49,241 bases of DNA from Zoogloea sp. (GCA_009026175.1 WBTZ01000018.1:1-49241), one strand, 5' to 3'. Shown: positions 8,497 through 17,745, numbered from the stretch's first letter. Made by a program: numbers and translations. The notes: generated by a model from the sequence alone, not told the origin.

Positions 8497-9600
8497 GTGG
8501 AACGACGTTCATTCATCAAGAAAGCCGGCGTAGGTGTTGCTGCCGGAGCCGTTGCAGCCCCAGCCCTGTCTGCAGATCTGCCCACCATCAAGTGGCGCCT
8601 GGCATCCAGCTTCCCCAAGTCCCTCGACACCATCTACGGCGGTGCCGACGTGGTCGCCAAGCGGGTCGCTGCCGCCACCGGCGGCAAGTTCCAGATCCAG
8701 GTCTTCGCTGCCGGCGAAATCGTTCCCGGCCCGGGTGTGCTCGACGCAGTCAAGGACGGCACCGTCGAAGCCGGCCACACCTGCTCCTACTACTTCGTCG
8801 GCAAGGACCCCACGTTCGCCATCGACACCGCCATCCCCTTCGGCCTCAACAGCCGCCAGCAAACGGCCTGGATGATGGAAGGCGGCGGCCTTGAGCTGTT
8901 CCGCGAGTTCTTCAAGGACTACAACATCTACAACATCCCCTGTGGCAACACGGGCGCCCAGATGGGCGGCTGGTTCCGCAAGGAGATCAAGACCGTCGAA
9001 GACCTCAAGGGTCTCAAGTTCCGCTGCGGCGGCTTCGCCGGCCAGGTCCTCGCCCGCCTTGGCGTAGTGCCCCAGCAGATCCCGGGTGGCGACATCTACC
9101 CCGCCCTGGAAAAGGGCACCATCGACGCCGCCGAATGGATCGGCCCCTACGATGACCAGAAGCTGGGCTTCAACAAGGTCGCCAAGTACTACTACTACCC
9201 GGGTTTCTGGGAGGGCGGCCCGCAGATCTCGCTGTACGTGAATCAAAAGAACTGGGCTGCGCTGCCCAAGGAATACCAGACCATCCTGGAAGATGCCTGC
9301 ATGTATGCCCACGCCGAGATGCAGGCCCGCTACGACGCCAAGAACCCCACTGCGCTGAAGCAGCTGGTAGGCTCCGGCACGCAGCTGCGCCCCTTCCCCA
9401 ACGAAGTCATGGCGGCAGCCTTCAAGGCGGCCAATGACCTCTACGAGGAAACCGCCGCCGCCAACCCGAAGTTCAAGAAGATCTACGAAGCCTGGAAGAA
9501 ATTCCGGGATGAACAGCTGCAATGGTTCGCCGTCGCCGAAAACCGCTTCGACAACTTCATGCAGGCGGCCCGCAGCGCCAGCGCCAAGGCCAAGAAGTAA
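8497..9600 (+). CDS. TRAP-type solute-binding protein (TakP/DctP family), copy 2
   Basis: This 367-residue paralogue of the preceding gene aligns without large gaps. It keeps the Tat motif (ERRSFIKK), the WRLASSFPKSLDTIYGG start of the mature protein, FRCGGFAGQVLARLGVVPQQIP and EWIGPYDDQKLGF. It differs in ligand-side segments (AGHTCSYYFVGKDPTF against ELGHAASYWYIGKDPAL). The start is GTG, chosen because an AGAGGAGA Shine-Dalgarno is six bases upstream and the signal peptide begins there. The family delivers carboxylates, often 2-oxo acids, to TRAP permeases. A terminator follows directly, so the pair is not co-transcribed with any permease here. Confidence 0.93.
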   Translation: MERRSFIKKAGVGVAAGAVAAPALSADLPTIKWRLASSFPKSLDTIYGGADVVAKRVAAATGGKFQIQVFAAGEIVPGPGVLDAVKDGTVEAGHTCSYYFVGKDPTFAIDTAIPFGLNSRQQTAWMMEGGGLELFREFFKDYNIYNIPCGNTGAQMGGWFRKEIKTVEDLKGLKFRCGGFAGQVLARLGVVPQQIPGGDIYPALEKGTIDAAEWIGPYDDQKLGFNKVAKYYYYPGFWEGGPQISLYVNQKNWAALPKEYQTILEDACMYAHAEMQARYDAKNPTALKQLVGSGTQLRPFPNEVMAAAFKAANDLYEETAAANPKFKKIYEAWKKFRDEQLQWFAVAENRFDNFMQAARSASAKAKK

Positions 9601-9623
9601 GCACTGCCCGCCCCAGGCAGGCG

Positions 9624-9648
9624 AGGCCGCGCATAGCGCGGCCTTTTT
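9624..9648 (+). terminator. Rho-independent terminator after the TRAP binding proteins
   Basis: A perfect AGGCCGCGC / GCGCGGCCT stem with an ATA loop runs into TTTTT, about 25 bases after the stop codon of the second binding protein. Confidence 0.92.
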
Positions 9649-9718
9649 CGTTGCATGAAGCTACCATGAAGCACGCCCCTCAGCCCCGCTGGTCCATCGC
9701 ACACAAGGAGAGCCCACG

Positions 9719-10072
9719 ATGATCCAAGCCTTCGCCCTGCTGCTCACCTTCCAACTGACCGGTGAGACCTTGCGGGTTGCCCTGCACCTCCCAGTCCCGG
9801 GGCCGGTGCTCGGCATGGCCCTGCTGCTGGTCTGGCTGGTCGTCCGCGGAGGCCCCGGCGACGACCTTCGGCACACCTCCGGCACCCTGCTGCAGCATCT
9901 GTCCCTGATGTTCGTGCCGGCCGGCACGGGCGTGATGCTGCACGTGGGCCGGCTCGCCGACGAGGCCTGGCCGATTGCCATCGCCCTGGTGGTCAGCACG
10001 GTGCTGGGGCTCGCAGCGACCGGGCTGACCCTGCATGTCCTGACACGGCAAGGACGCGAGGCTTCCCGATGA
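9719..10072 (+). CDS. lrgA: CidA/LrgA-family membrane protein
   Basis: This 117-residue protein has four predicted membrane helices and the family motif VPGPVLGMALLL near residues 27-38, followed by LMFVPAGTGVM. CidA/LrgA proteins are holin-like membrane proteins linked to murein hydrolase control and, in some bacteria, to pyruvate or glycolate handling. The start follows an AAGGAG Shine-Dalgarno. The last four bases overlap the ATG of lrgB (ATGA), so the two form a translationally coupled pair, as is usual for this family. Confidence 0.9.
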   Translation: MIQAFALLLTFQLTGETLRVALHLPVPGPVLGMALLLVWLVVRGGPGDDLRHTSGTLLQHLSLMFVPAGTGVMLHVGRLADEAWPIAIALVVSTVLGLAATGLTLHVLTRQGREASR

Positions 10073-10806
10073 ACACCGACAGCATGACCGAGATCTGGGT
10101 CTACCTGTCGGCCCAGCCCCTGCTCTGGCTGACCCTCACCCTGGCCGCCTACCTGCTTGCCATCGCCCTGCACCGCAAGGCAGGCGGCCATCCGGCGGTC
10201 AATCCGGTACTGGTCTCGGTGACCATCCTGGTCGCCCTGCTCAGCCTCACCGGGACACCCTATCAACGCTATTTCGACGGGGCCCAGTTCGTGCACTTCC
10301 TGCTGGGGCCCACCACCGTCGCCCTCGCCATCCCCCTGCACAGCCAGTTGAAGCGCCTCGTCGCCATGGGCGGCCCCCTGATGGTGGCCCTGGTCGTCGG
10401 TTCCCTGACGGCGGGCCTGTCGGCCTACGCCATCGGCGCCCTGCTGGGTGCCAGCGCCCCCACGGTGGCATCCCTCGCCCCCAAGTCCGTCACCACGCCG
10501 ATCGCCATGGGCGTCGCCGAGCGTCTCGGCGGGCTGGCCTCCCTGACGGCCGTGTTCGTCATCCTGACCGGGATCTTCGGTGCCATCTTTGCAGCGGGCC
10601 TGCTCCGCCGCCTGGGCGTCAAGGACGACGCCAGCGTGGGCTTCGCCATGGGGCTTGCCTCCCACGGCATCGGCACGGCCCGCGCCTTTCAGATCAGCGA
10701 GCAGACCGGCGCCTTCGCCGCCCTTGCGATGGGCCTCAACGGCCTGTTCACCGCGCTCACCCTGCCCTGGCTGCTACCGCTGCTGGCACCGCTGGTGCGC
10801 CCCTGA
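10069..10806 (+). CDS. lrgB: LrgB/CidB-family membrane protein
   Basis: This 245-residue protein has six or more hydrophobic helices. LrgB marks are FLLGPTTVALAIPLH, the SLAPKSVTTPIAMGVAE segment and MGLASHGIGTARAFQ. It works with LrgA; in plants the fused homologue PLGG1 exports glycolate and glycerate, so a small-carboxylate transport role is possible. gph at 3529, which makes glycolate, is only about 6 kb away, but no link is shown. A strong terminator follows. Confidence 0.92.
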   Translation: MNTDSMTEIWVYLSAQPLLWLTLTLAAYLLAIALHRKAGGHPAVNPVLVSVTILVALLSLTGTPYQRYFDGAQFVHFLLGPTTVALAIPLHSQLKRLVAMGGPLMVALVVGSLTAGLSAYAIGALLGASAPTVASLAPKSVTTPIAMGVAERLGGLASLTAVFVILTGIFGAIFAAGLLRRLGVKDDASVGFAMGLASHGIGTARAFQISEQTGAFAALAMGLNGLFTALTLPWLLPLLAPLVRP

Positions 10807-10847
10807 ACGTAGCGTGAACTAGGGTTCCCCTCAGCTTGCCGCCCCCA

Positions 10848-10881
10848 GGAACGGCCCTGATAATCAGGGCCGTTCCCATTT
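10848..10881 (+). terminator. Rho-independent terminator after lrgAB
   Basis: A 13-bp stem (GGAACGGCCCTGA / TCAGGGCCGTTCC) with a TAA loop is followed by CATTTTT. It ends just before the next gene at 10898, leaving almost no room for a separate promoter downstream of it. Confidence 0.92.
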
Positions 10882-10897
10882 TTGCTGCACTGCACCC

Positions 10898-11839
10898 ATG
10901 GACTTGCTGATCGACGTCATCCTGCGGGCCGGTCGCTCCGCGGTAGAACTGTCCTTCTTCGTGCTGCTGCCCGTCATGGTGGTCATGCTGTCGCTGATGC
11001 GCCTGCTCGAGGCGAAGGGCGTGCTCGACTGGGTGGTGGCGCGCCTCGCCCCGCTGCTGCGCCCCGCCGGACTCACCGGACTGGGCGTCTTCGCTGCGCT
11101 GCAGATCAACTTCGTCAGCTTCGCCGCGCCGGTGGCCACCCTCGCCATGATGGATCAGCGCGGCGCCTCCAGCCGTCACCTGGCCGCCACCCTGGCCATG
11201 GTCATGGCCATGGCCCAGGCCAACGTCTCCATGCCCATGGCCGCCATGGGGCTGCACTTCGGCATCGTGCTGGGTTGGTCGCTGGTAGGTGGCCTGGTGG
11301 CCTCGGCGGCCACCTATTACGTGTTCGGACGCAGCCTGTCCGCCACGGAACACACCCTCAACGAAACGCTCCAGCATCCGGTGGCCGACAACGCCAAGGG
11401 TGTGCTGGATGTCATCAACCGCGCCGGGGCAGAGGCCTTCAAGATCGCCGTCGGGGCCATCCCCATGCTGGTGCTGTCGCTCACCGTGGTGCTGGCCCTG
11501 CGCCGTGTCGGAGCCCTGGACGCCCTGACAACGCTCCTGTCTCCGCTCCTGCTGACCATCGGTGCCGACCCGGCACTGATCCTCCCCACCCTGACCAAGT
11601 ATCTGGCCGGGGGCACCGCGATGATGGGCATCATGGACGAGATGATCCGGGCCGGCACGGCCAATGCCGCCACCCTCAACGGCGTCAGCGCCGGCCTGCT
11701 GATCCACCCCCTGGACATCCCCGGCGTGGCGGTCCTCATCTCGGCTGGGCGCCGGGTGGCCGATGTGTGGAAGCCGGCGACCCTCGGAGCCTGTGCGGGG
11801 ATCGCGGTGCGGATGCTGGGGCATGCCGTCGCAGGCTGA
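10898..11839 (+). CDS. Nucleoside-recognition (Gate) domain membrane protein
   Basis: This 313-residue polytopic membrane protein has two copies of the Gate/nucleoside-recognition layout: an N-terminal half with FVLLPVMVVMLSLMRLLE and a C-terminal half with ILPTLTKYLAGGTAMMGIMDEM. The conserved polar segment NFVSFAAPVATLAMMDQRG lies between helices. Relatives are spore-maturation-like and YjiH-like proteins of unknown substrate. It begins 17 bases after the lrgAB terminator, so its promoter may overlap that hairpin or lie upstream of it. The family is fairly sure; the transported substrate is unknown. Confidence 0.8.
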   Translation: MDLLIDVILRAGRSAVELSFFVLLPVMVVMLSLMRLLEAKGVLDWVVARLAPLLRPAGLTGLGVFAALQINFVSFAAPVATLAMMDQRGASSRHLAATLAMVMAMAQANVSMPMAAMGLHFGIVLGWSLVGGLVASAATYYVFGRSLSATEHTLNETLQHPVADNAKGVLDVINRAGAEAFKIAVGAIPMLVLSLTVVLALRRVGALDALTTLLSPLLLTIGADPALILPTLTKYLAGGTAMMGIMDEMIRAGTANAATLNGVSAGLLIHPLDIPGVAVLISAGRRVADVWKPATLGACAGIAVRMLGHAVAG

Positions 11840-11948
11840 AGCCGCCACCAGGAAGCCGGCATTTCGTCGCAGTGGTGCGGCATTTCATTAGGCGAAACGC
11901 CTCTCCCTGCGCTACCATCGAAGTTCCTGATCGAAGGCAGATACACCG

Positions 11949-12722
11949 TTGTCCACGCAAGAACCCGCAAAAAATCCGATTCAGGTCATCGAACGCATGA
12001 TGACGCTGCTGGACGTACTCGCCCGGCACGCGGACCCCGTTCCTCTCAAGCAACTCGCGGCAGAAACCGGTTTGCACCCGTCCACCGCCCACCGGATCCT
12101 CGGTGCGATGACGAGCAGCGGCTTCGTCGAACGCAACGATTCCGGGGTCTACCGCCTCGGCATCCGACTGCTCGAACTGGGCAGTCTGGTCAAATCCCGG
12201 ATCTCCCTGCGCGATACGGCGATGCCGGCCATGCTCAAGCTGCATGCCACCACGGGCGAAAGCGTCAATCTCGGCATCCGTGCCGGGGATGAGATCGTCT
12301 ACGTGGAGCGCACCTCCAGTGGCCGCTCCTCGGTGCGCGTGGTGCACATCGTCGGCGCCCGCGCGCCCTTGCACACCACCGCCACCGGCAAGCTGTTCCT
12401 GGTCGAAGATGGGGCCCAGAAGGTACGCGAGTACGCCCGCCGCACCGGCCTGCCCGGCACCACGGGCACCTCCATCACCACCCTCCAGGCCCTCGAGAAG
12501 GAACTCGACAAGGTGCGCCGCCACGGCGTCGCCTACGACCTGGACGAGGTGGAGAACGGTGTGCGCTGCATCGCCGCGGGCATTCGTGACGACAGCGGCG
12601 AGCTGATCGCCGGCCTGTCCCTGTCGACCCCCTCCGAACGCTTCGACCCCGACTGGGCTCCGCTCATTCACCAGACGGCCGACGAGATCTCCCGCGACCT
12701 GGGCTACATCCCCCCGCGCTAG
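11949..12722 (+). CDS. IclR-family transcriptional regulator
   Basis: This 257-residue regulator has an N-terminal winged helix (PLKQLAAETGLHPSTAHRILGAM, residues about 32-54) and a C-terminal IclR effector domain with GESVNLGIRAGDEIVYVER, the GARAPLHTTATGKLFL motif and a GVRCIAAGIRD segment. The longest frame uses a TTG start at 11949 preceded by GAAGGCAG; the ATG near 11998 would cut into the helix-turn-helix region and is less likely. IclR proteins usually control aromatic or carboxylate catabolism. No catabolic gene is adjacent, so the target is unknown. Confidence 0.88.
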   Translation: MSTQEPAKNPIQVIERMMTLLDVLARHADPVPLKQLAAETGLHPSTAHRILGAMTSSGFVERNDSGVYRLGIRLLELGSLVKSRISLRDTAMPAMLKLHATTGESVNLGIRAGDEIVYVERTSSGRSSVRVVHIVGARAPLHTTATGKLFLVEDGAQKVREYARRTGLPGTTGTSITTLQALEKELDKVRRHGVAYDLDEVENGVRCIAAGIRDDSGELIAGLSLSTPSERFDPDWAPLIHQTADEISRDLGYIPPR

Positions 12723-12746
12723 GCTCGGCGCGGACAGGCAAAAAAC

Positions 12747-12769
12747 AAGGGCGCCCATGGGCGCCCTTT
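12747..12769. terminator. Bidirectional terminator between the IclR gene and pbpG
   Basis: A perfect AAGGGCGCCC / GGGCGCCCTT stem with a 2-nt centre sits between convergent genes. Short A runs on the left and T runs on the right allow use in both directions. Confidence 0.8.
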
Positions 12770-12790
12770 GCATTCAAGTGATCGGCCCGC

Positions 12791-13885
12791 TCAGGTCGCC
12801 GGCCCACGGCTGTGCAGGGCCAGCTTCTGCTGAACCGCAGCGCTCTCGAGCCAGCGCTTGACCCGCTGGGCATCCGCCACCCGGGTGAAGCGACCGAAGG
12901 AATCCAGCAGCACGATGATCATCGGCTTGTTGAGCAGCCAGGCCTGCATCACCAGGCACTTGCCCGATTCGTTGATGAAACCGGTCTTGGACACGCCGAT
13001 CTGCCAGTCGGGGCTGCTGACCAGCGCATTGGTGTTGTTGAACTGGCGGGGCCGGCCGTTGAGGTGCACAACGTAGTTCGCCGTGGTGGAGAACTCGCGG
13101 ATCAGCGGATAGCGGGACGCCGCAGAGACCATCTTGACCAGGTCACGGGCGCTGGACACGTTGGCGGAATTGAGGCCGGTCGCATCGGAGAAGCGGGTAT
13201 CCCGCAGGCCCAGGGACACCGCCTTGCGATTCATCGCGGCCACGAAGGCCTGGTAACCCCCCGGATAGTTGCGGGCCAATGCAGACGACGCCCGGTTCTC
13301 GGAGCTCATCAGGGCCAGGCGGAGCATGTCCTCGCGGGCCAGTTCCGTCCCGACCGGCACGTGGGAGCTGCTGTTGCGCAGGGTGTCCACGTCATCGCTG
13401 GTGACGGTGATGGTATCGGTCAGGCTGAGGCGGGCATCCAGCACCACCATGGCCGTCATCAGCTTGGTGATGGAGGCGATGGGCAGGACGGCATCGGAAT
13501 TCTTCTCGAGGATGACATTGCCGGTCGCCTGATCGGCAATCATGAAGGCCGCGGACTGGAGCAGCGGGTTACCATCGCCGTCCACGTCGGCGGCGGCGCG
13601 GTGAGGCGTCTGCACCTCCCGGTAGCTCATCTTGCGACCCTTGGACTCGGCACGTGCCAGGCTGGCCTCCTTGCGGCCACGGGCATGCTTGCTGGTGGTG
13701 GCCTCACGGGTGGAGGAGGCCTTGGCCGACTTGGTGGCCTTCGCCGGCTTCTCTGCCTTGACACTCCTGGAGTGGGAGTGTTTTTTCGACTCGGCCTTGT
13801 GCGACGCGGCATTCGCAGCGCCAGGAATGACGCTGGCAAATGCAAACATGCTCAAGATGGCGATGACGGTTCGACGGATTTTCAT
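12791..13885 (-). CDS. pbpG: D-alanyl-D-alanine endopeptidase (PBP7 type)
   Basis: This 364-residue periplasmic serine peptidase of the S11 family cleaves D-Ala cross-links in peptidoglycan. A signal peptide ends near ANAAS (residue 27). A Lys/Ser/Ala-rich low-complexity spacer follows (about 28-90), longer than in E. coli PbpG and probably a wall-binding stalk. The catalytic motifs are SITK (Ser138-Lys141), SEN (195-197) and KTG (300-302), with a C-terminal SFGRFTRVADAQRVKRWLE segment typical of the PbpG group. It is preceded by a structured leader (see 13909-14020). Confidence 0.93.
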   Translation of the reverse strand: MKIRRTVIAILSMFAFASVIPGAANAASHKAESKKHSHSRSVKAEKPAKATKSAKASSTREATTSKHARGRKEASLARAESKGRKMSYREVQTPHRAAADVDGDGNPLLQSAAFMIADQATGNVILEKNSDAVLPIASITKLMTAMVVLDARLSLTDTITVTSDDVDTLRNSSSHVPVGTELAREDMLRLALMSSENRASSALARNYPGGYQAFVAAMNRKAVSLGLRDTRFSDATGLNSANVSSARDLVKMVSAASRYPLIREFSTTANYVVHLNGRPRQFNNTNALVSSPDWQIGVSKTGFINESGKCLVMQAWLLNKPMIIVLLDSFGRFTRVADAQRVKRWLESAAVQQKLALHSRGPAT

Positions 13886-13908
13886 GGTTCTTCAAGCTGG
13901 ATCGTGAG

Positions 13909-13931
13909 CCGGAAGCCGACACGGCTTCCGG
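13909..13931 (-). other. Perfect hairpin in the pbpG 5' leader
   Basis: A perfect 10-bp inverted repeat (CCGGAAGCCG / CGGCTTCCGG) with a 3-nt ACA centre lies 24 bases upstream of the pbpG ATG. No T run follows it in the gene's direction, so it is a leader element rather than a plain terminator. Confidence 0.7.
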
Positions 13932-13948
13932 ATTAACAAATTCATCGC

Positions 13949-14020
13949 GGGGACCACGCTCCCGGAGGCGGCTCGAAGGGCTGCCAGGCACTCACGGGAT
14001 CGTCCCCGGTCCGTTCGGGG
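13949..14020 (-). promoter_or_regulatory. Candidate structured leader RNA upstream of pbpG
   Basis: Several nested complementary segments occur on the pbpG strand. GGGGAC (13949-13954) can pair with GTCCCC (14002-14007), and inside that CCCG (13961-13964) with CGGG (13995-13998) and GGCGGC (13967-13972) with GCTGCC (13980-13985). A competing hairpin pairs CCCCG (14004-14008) with CGGGG (14016-14020). The alternative pairing of 14004-14007 is the layout of a switching leader. No known riboswitch class was recognised. The upstream sequence (14030-14100) is AT-rich, as expected for a promoter. Confidence 0.4.
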
Positions 14021-14126
14021 AGGCTGCTTTATGTATCGGCAGACTTCTATTCAAAATAAAGGCTTATTTTAAATATTTGAAGTTTTTTGTGAATGATTTT
14101 TTGCTGCGGCGCAGCCTGATTCAACA

Positions 14127-15278
14127 TCACGCGGTCGGCCGGGCCGGCTCAACCCGCAGAAAACGGGCCAGCTCATCCCGGCGGGCCATCGCATCCCGGT
14201 AGCCCAGCTCCATCAGCGCCCGGGTGTAGCCACGCTCGAACAGGAGGTAGGACAGCAGCACCGAGCCATTCTTGCGCGTTGCTCCGACCCCCCTCAGCAC
14301 CAGGCGGAGCGCAGGTGGCAGCGCAGCACGATGCCGGGCGGCAAGATAATCCAGTCTCTGGGACGGCGCAATCACCAGCGTCTCGATCTCGCGCAGGCCG
14401 ATGCCGCTGGCGCGCCGCTGCTCCGGACTCAAGGCCCCCACGGTGGCATTGATCCGCTCCATTCTCTCGAGATCCATGGCCAGGCCATCCAGGAAGATGC
14501 TGGACATCGCATGGCCGGCCACCTGGGCCGGCGACGGATAGGCGTCGGTGCGCTGCCGCGCCTCTTCCGAACGCCGCCCGCCGGCAATCACCAGGATGCG
14601 CTCGGCCCCCAGGTGGATGGCCGGGCTGATCGGCGCCAGCTGGCGCATGGAGCCATCGCCGAAATACTCGCGGTTGATGCGCACGGCGGGAAAGACGAAA
14701 GGGATGGCGCTGGAAGCCAGCAGATGATCAGCGTTGAGCTCGGTACGCAGGCCGACACGCTGGGCCCGTCGCCAGGGCTGAAGCTCATCCGCCCCCTGAA
14801 AGAAGGCCAGGCTCTCGCCCGAGGTGTAACCCGACGCCGTGACCGACACGGCATACAGGCTGCCCGCCGAGATCGACCTGCCGATGGCGCCAAAGTCCAG
14901 CTGCTCCTCGAGCAGCAGGCGCAGCGGGGCGTTGTCGAGCAGGGAGCGGGGAGACTGATGGACCAGCCAGCCGAGCAGCAGGGCCGAACCCCAGCGCAGC
15001 ACCGACTGCATGATGGCGGGCGTGTCTGCCCGATAGACGTGATCGACGCGGAAATTGCGCCAGATGTACGCGAGCTTGCGCACCGCCTCATCGAAATTGG
15101 CCGAGAACACGGCCAGCGCGACTGCATTGACCGCGCCGGCCGAGGTCCCGCAGAGAATGGGGAAGGGATTTTCGGGGCGCCGCCCCCATACCTCGCGGAC
15201 GGCAATCAGCACCCCGACCTGGTAGGCTGCACGCGCCCCTCCCCCGGTCAGTACCAGCGCAGCCCTCCCCTCGCCCAT
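14127..15278 (-). CDS. Patatin-like phospholipase
   Basis: This 383-residue protein of the bacterial patatin family has the oxyanion motif TGGGARAAYQVG at residues 11-22, the nucleophile elbow GTSAG near residue 45 and the dyad Asp in FGDGSMRQ. These form the Ser-Asp dyad of patatin lipid acyl hydrolases. No signal peptide is seen, so it is probably cytosolic or peripheral to the inner membrane. The C-terminal part carries the YLLFERGYTRALMELGYRDA helix common to this subgroup. It lies downstream of maeB with a 65-base gap. The lipid substrate is unknown. Confidence 0.88.
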   Translation of the reverse strand: MGEGRAALVLTGGGARAAYQVGVLIAVREVWGRRPENPFPILCGTSAGAVNAVALAVFSANFDEAVRKLAYIWRNFRVDHVYRADTPAIMQSVLRWGSALLLGWLVHQSPRSLLDNAPLRLLLEEQLDFGAIGRSISAGSLYAVSVTASGYTSGESLAFFQGADELQPWRRAQRVGLRTELNADHLLASSAIPFVFPAVRINREYFGDGSMRQLAPISPAIHLGAERILVIAGGRRSEEARQRTDAYPSPAQVAGHAMSSIFLDGLAMDLERMERINATVGALSPEQRRASGIGLREIETLVIAPSQRLDYLAARHRAALPPALRLVLRGVGATRKNGSVLLSYLLFERGYTRALMELGYRDAMARRDELARFLRVEPARPTA

Positions 15279-15343
15279 GCAGCCTCTCCGTGATCAATTT
15301 CACGGAGTTTAACGGCTGCCGGGCCGGGAAGCGCAGACTTGGA

Positions 15344-17611
15344 TCAACGACCGGCTTCAACCACAGTAAGGGCCGTCATGTTGATGATCCGCCGCACGGT
15401 GGCGGTGGGGGTGAGGATGTGCACCGGCTTGGCCGAACCGAGCAGGATCGGGCCGATGGTCATGCCTTCCCCGGCGGCGGTCTTGAGCAGGTTGAAGGCG
15501 ATGTTGGCCGCATCCAGGGTCGGGAAGATCAGCAGGTTGGCATCTTCGCGCATCTTGGCGTTGGGGAAGATCTGCTTGCGGATGTCGGCATCCAGCGCCG
15601 CATCGCCGTGCATTTCGCCCTCGACGTCCAGGTCCGGATGCTCGGAGTGCAGCATCACCAGGGCCTTGCGCATCTTCTCGGCGGTCGGCGAGTTGTCGGT
15701 GCCGAAGCTGGAGTGGGACAACAGCGCGATCCGCGGCTGGATGCCGAAGCGGCGCACCTCGTCGGCGGCCAGCCGGGTCATCTCGACCACCTGCTCGGGC
15801 GTCGGGTCGTAGTTGACGTAGGTGTCGCACAGGAACAGGGTGCGCTCGGGCAGCGACAGCACGTTCATGGTGTAGAAGTTGCGCACGCTCTTCTGGCGCC
15901 CCAGCACCGTCTCGATGAAGCGCAGGTGCAGGCCGTGCATGCCGTAGGTGCCGCAGATCATGCCGTCACCGTAGCCGAACTTGAGCAGCAGCGAACCCAG
16001 CAGGGTCGCGCGGCGGCGCACTTCGCGGCGGGCATACTCCACCGACACGCCCTTGCGCTCCATCAAGGAGTGGTAGTGGGACCACAGCTGCTCGTAACGC
16101 GGGTCGGCATCGGGGTTCACCATCTCGAAGTCCAGCTCGGGCCGCAGGCGCAGGCCGAAACGCTCGATGTTGGCGACCATGACGTCGGGGCGGCCGATCA
16201 GGATAGGCCGGCACAGGCCTTCGTCCACCACCGTCTGCACCGCGCGCAGCACGCGCTCTGCTTCACCTTCCGAGAAGATGATGCGTTTGGGGGCCCGCTT
16301 GGCGGCCTGGAAGACCGGCTTCATGACCAGGCCGGACTGCCACACGAAGTTGTTGAGCTGCTGGCGGTAGGCCTCGAAATCGGTGATCGGCCGGGTGGCC
16401 ACGCCGGACTCCATGGCCGCGCGGGCCACTTCCGGGGCGATCTTGACGATCAGGCGCGGGTCGAAGGGCTTGGGGATGATGTACTCGGGGCCAAAGCCGG
16501 ACAGGCGCTCGCCGTAGGCCGCGGCAACGATGTCGGACGCCTCGGCGCGGGCCAGCTCGGCGATGGCCTTCACCGCAGCCAGCTTCATCTGGTCGGTGAT
16601 GGTGGTGGCGCCCACGTCGAGCGCACCACGGAAGATGAAGGGGAAGCACAGCACGTTGTTCACCTGGTTCGGATAGTCCGAACGCCCGGTGGCCATCAGC
16701 GCGTCGTCGCGCACCTTCTTGACCTCTTCCGGCAGGATCTCCGGGGTCGGGTTGGCCAGGGCCATGATCAGCGGCCGGGGGGCCATCTTCGCCACCATCT
16801 CGCTCTTCAGCACGCCGCCCGCCGAGAGGCCCAGGAATACGTCCGCGCCCTCGATGATCTCGCCCAGCTTGCGGGCATCGGTCTTCTTGGCATAGCGCGC
16901 CTTGATCGGATCCATCAGGGTGGTCCGGCCTTCGTAGACCACGCCTTCGATGTCGGTGACCCAGATGTTGGCAACCGGCACGCCCAGCATCACCAGCAGG
17001 TCCAGGCAGGCCAGGGCCGCGGCGCCGGCGCCCGAGGTGACCAGCTTGACCTTGGACAGGTCCTTGCCGAGCAGGTGCAGGCCATTGAGGATGGCCGCAC
17101 CGACCACGATGGCGGTGCCATGCTGGTCATCGTGGAAGACCGGGATCTTCATCCGCTCGCGCAGCTTGCTCTCGATGTAGAAGCACTCCGGCGCCTTGAT
17201 GTCCTCGAGGTTGATACCGCCGAAGGTCGGCTCGAGGGCGGCGATCATGTCGATCAGCTTGTCCGCGTCGGGCTCGTCGACTTCAAGGTCGAAGACGTCG
17301 ATGCCGGCGAACTTCTTGAACAGCACGGCCTTGCCTTCCATGACGGGCTTGGCCGCCAGCGGGCCGATGTTGCCCAGCCCGAGCACCGCCGTACCGTTGG
17401 TGATCACACCGATCAGGTTGCTGCGGGAAGTCAGGTTGGCGGCCTCGGCCGGATCCTCGACGATGGCGTCGCAGGCGGCCGCCACGCCGGGCGAGTAAGC
17501 CAGCGAAAGATCCTGCTGGTTGGTCAGCGCCTTGGTCGGCGTGACGGCGATCTTGCCCGGCTTGGGCAGGCGGTGATATTCCAGTGCGGCTTGGCGGATC
17601 TGTTCATCCAT
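15344..17611 (-). CDS. maeB: NADP-dependent malic enzyme with phosphotransacetylase-like domain
   Basis: This 755-residue enzyme has the MaeB architecture. The N-terminal malic-enzyme half (to about residue 430) shows [32 protein letters not shown] and [15 protein letters not shown]; a C-terminal phosphotransacetylase-like half starts near [23 protein letters not shown]. It decarboxylates malate to pyruvate with NADP; the C-terminal domain is regulatory and not a working Pta in characterised members. The ATG at 17611 was chosen because [21 protein letters not shown] is the usual N-terminus; the much longer open frame upstream is antisense to pckG. It is divergent from pckG. Confidence 0.95.
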   Translation of the reverse strand: MDEQIRQAALEYHRLPKPGKIAVTPTKALTNQQDLSLAYSPGVAAACDAIVEDPAEAANLTSRSNLIGVITNGTAVLGLGNIGPLAAKPVMEGKAVLFKKFAGIDVFDLEVDEPDADKLIDMIAALEPTFGGINLEDIKAPECFYIESKLRERMKIPVFHDDQHGTAIVVGAAILNGLHLLGKDLSKVKLVTSGAGAAALACLDLLVMLGVPVANIWVTDIEGVVYEGRTTLMDPIKARYAKKTDARKLGEIIEGADVFLGLSAGGVLKSEMVAKMAPRPLIMALANPTPEILPEEVKKVRDDALMATGRSDYPNQVNNVLCFPFIFRGALDVGATTITDQMKLAAVKAIAELARAEASDIVAAAYGERLSGFGPEYIIPKPFDPRLIVKIAPEVARAAMESGVATRPITDFEAYRQQLNNFVWQSGLVMKPVFQAAKRAPKRIIFSEGEAERVLRAVQTVVDEGLCRPILIGRPDVMVANIERFGLRLRPELDFEMVNPDADPRYEQLWSHYHSLMERKGVSVEYARREVRRRATLLGSLLLKFGYGDGMICGTYGMHGLHLRFIETVLGRQKSVRNFYTMNVLSLPERTLFLCDTYVNYDPTPEQVVEMTRLAADEVRRFGIQPRIALLSHSSFGTDNSPTAEKMRKALVMLHSEHPDLDVEGEMHGDAALDADIRKQIFPNAKMREDANLLIFPTLDAANIAFNLLKTAAGEGMTIGPILLGSAKPVHILTPTATVRRIINMTALTVVEAGR

Positions 17612-17715
17612 GAGTGCGTCCCTCTCCGTTTTAGGCGTTGGTGTCGGTACATGATCGGACCAAACGCGAGTTACCACAATTCGTGACTTCCACAGCATGC
17701 GGCGGCGACGCCGGG

Positions 17716-17745
17716 ATGACGGCAGAGTCCGAGCCATGGCATAAT
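17716..17745 (+). promoter_or_regulatory. Candidate sigma-70 promoter of pckG
   Basis: ATGACG and CATAAT are separated by 18 bases in the maeB-pckG divergent gap. The predicted start near 17752 gives a leader of about 145 nt that includes a TCGGGG / CCCCGA hairpin at 17761-17776. The match is moderate. Confidence 0.4.

Noticed and set aside
9601-9718. Search for dctQ/dctM-like small genes after the TRAP binding proteins
   Set aside because: Only a terminator and a ribosome site for lrgA are present. LrgA/LrgB are not TRAP membrane subunits.
14098-14118. Hairpin GCTGCG / CGCAGC downstream of the patatin gene as its terminator
   Set aside because: In the gene's direction the stem is followed by A residues, not T, so it does not fit an intrinsic terminator for that strand.
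15290-17686. Open plus-strand frame of about 800 codons opposite maeB
   Set aside because: It is an antisense frame caused by high GC at third positions. It is His/Gly/Asp-rich, without any domain, and lies fully over a well-supported gene.
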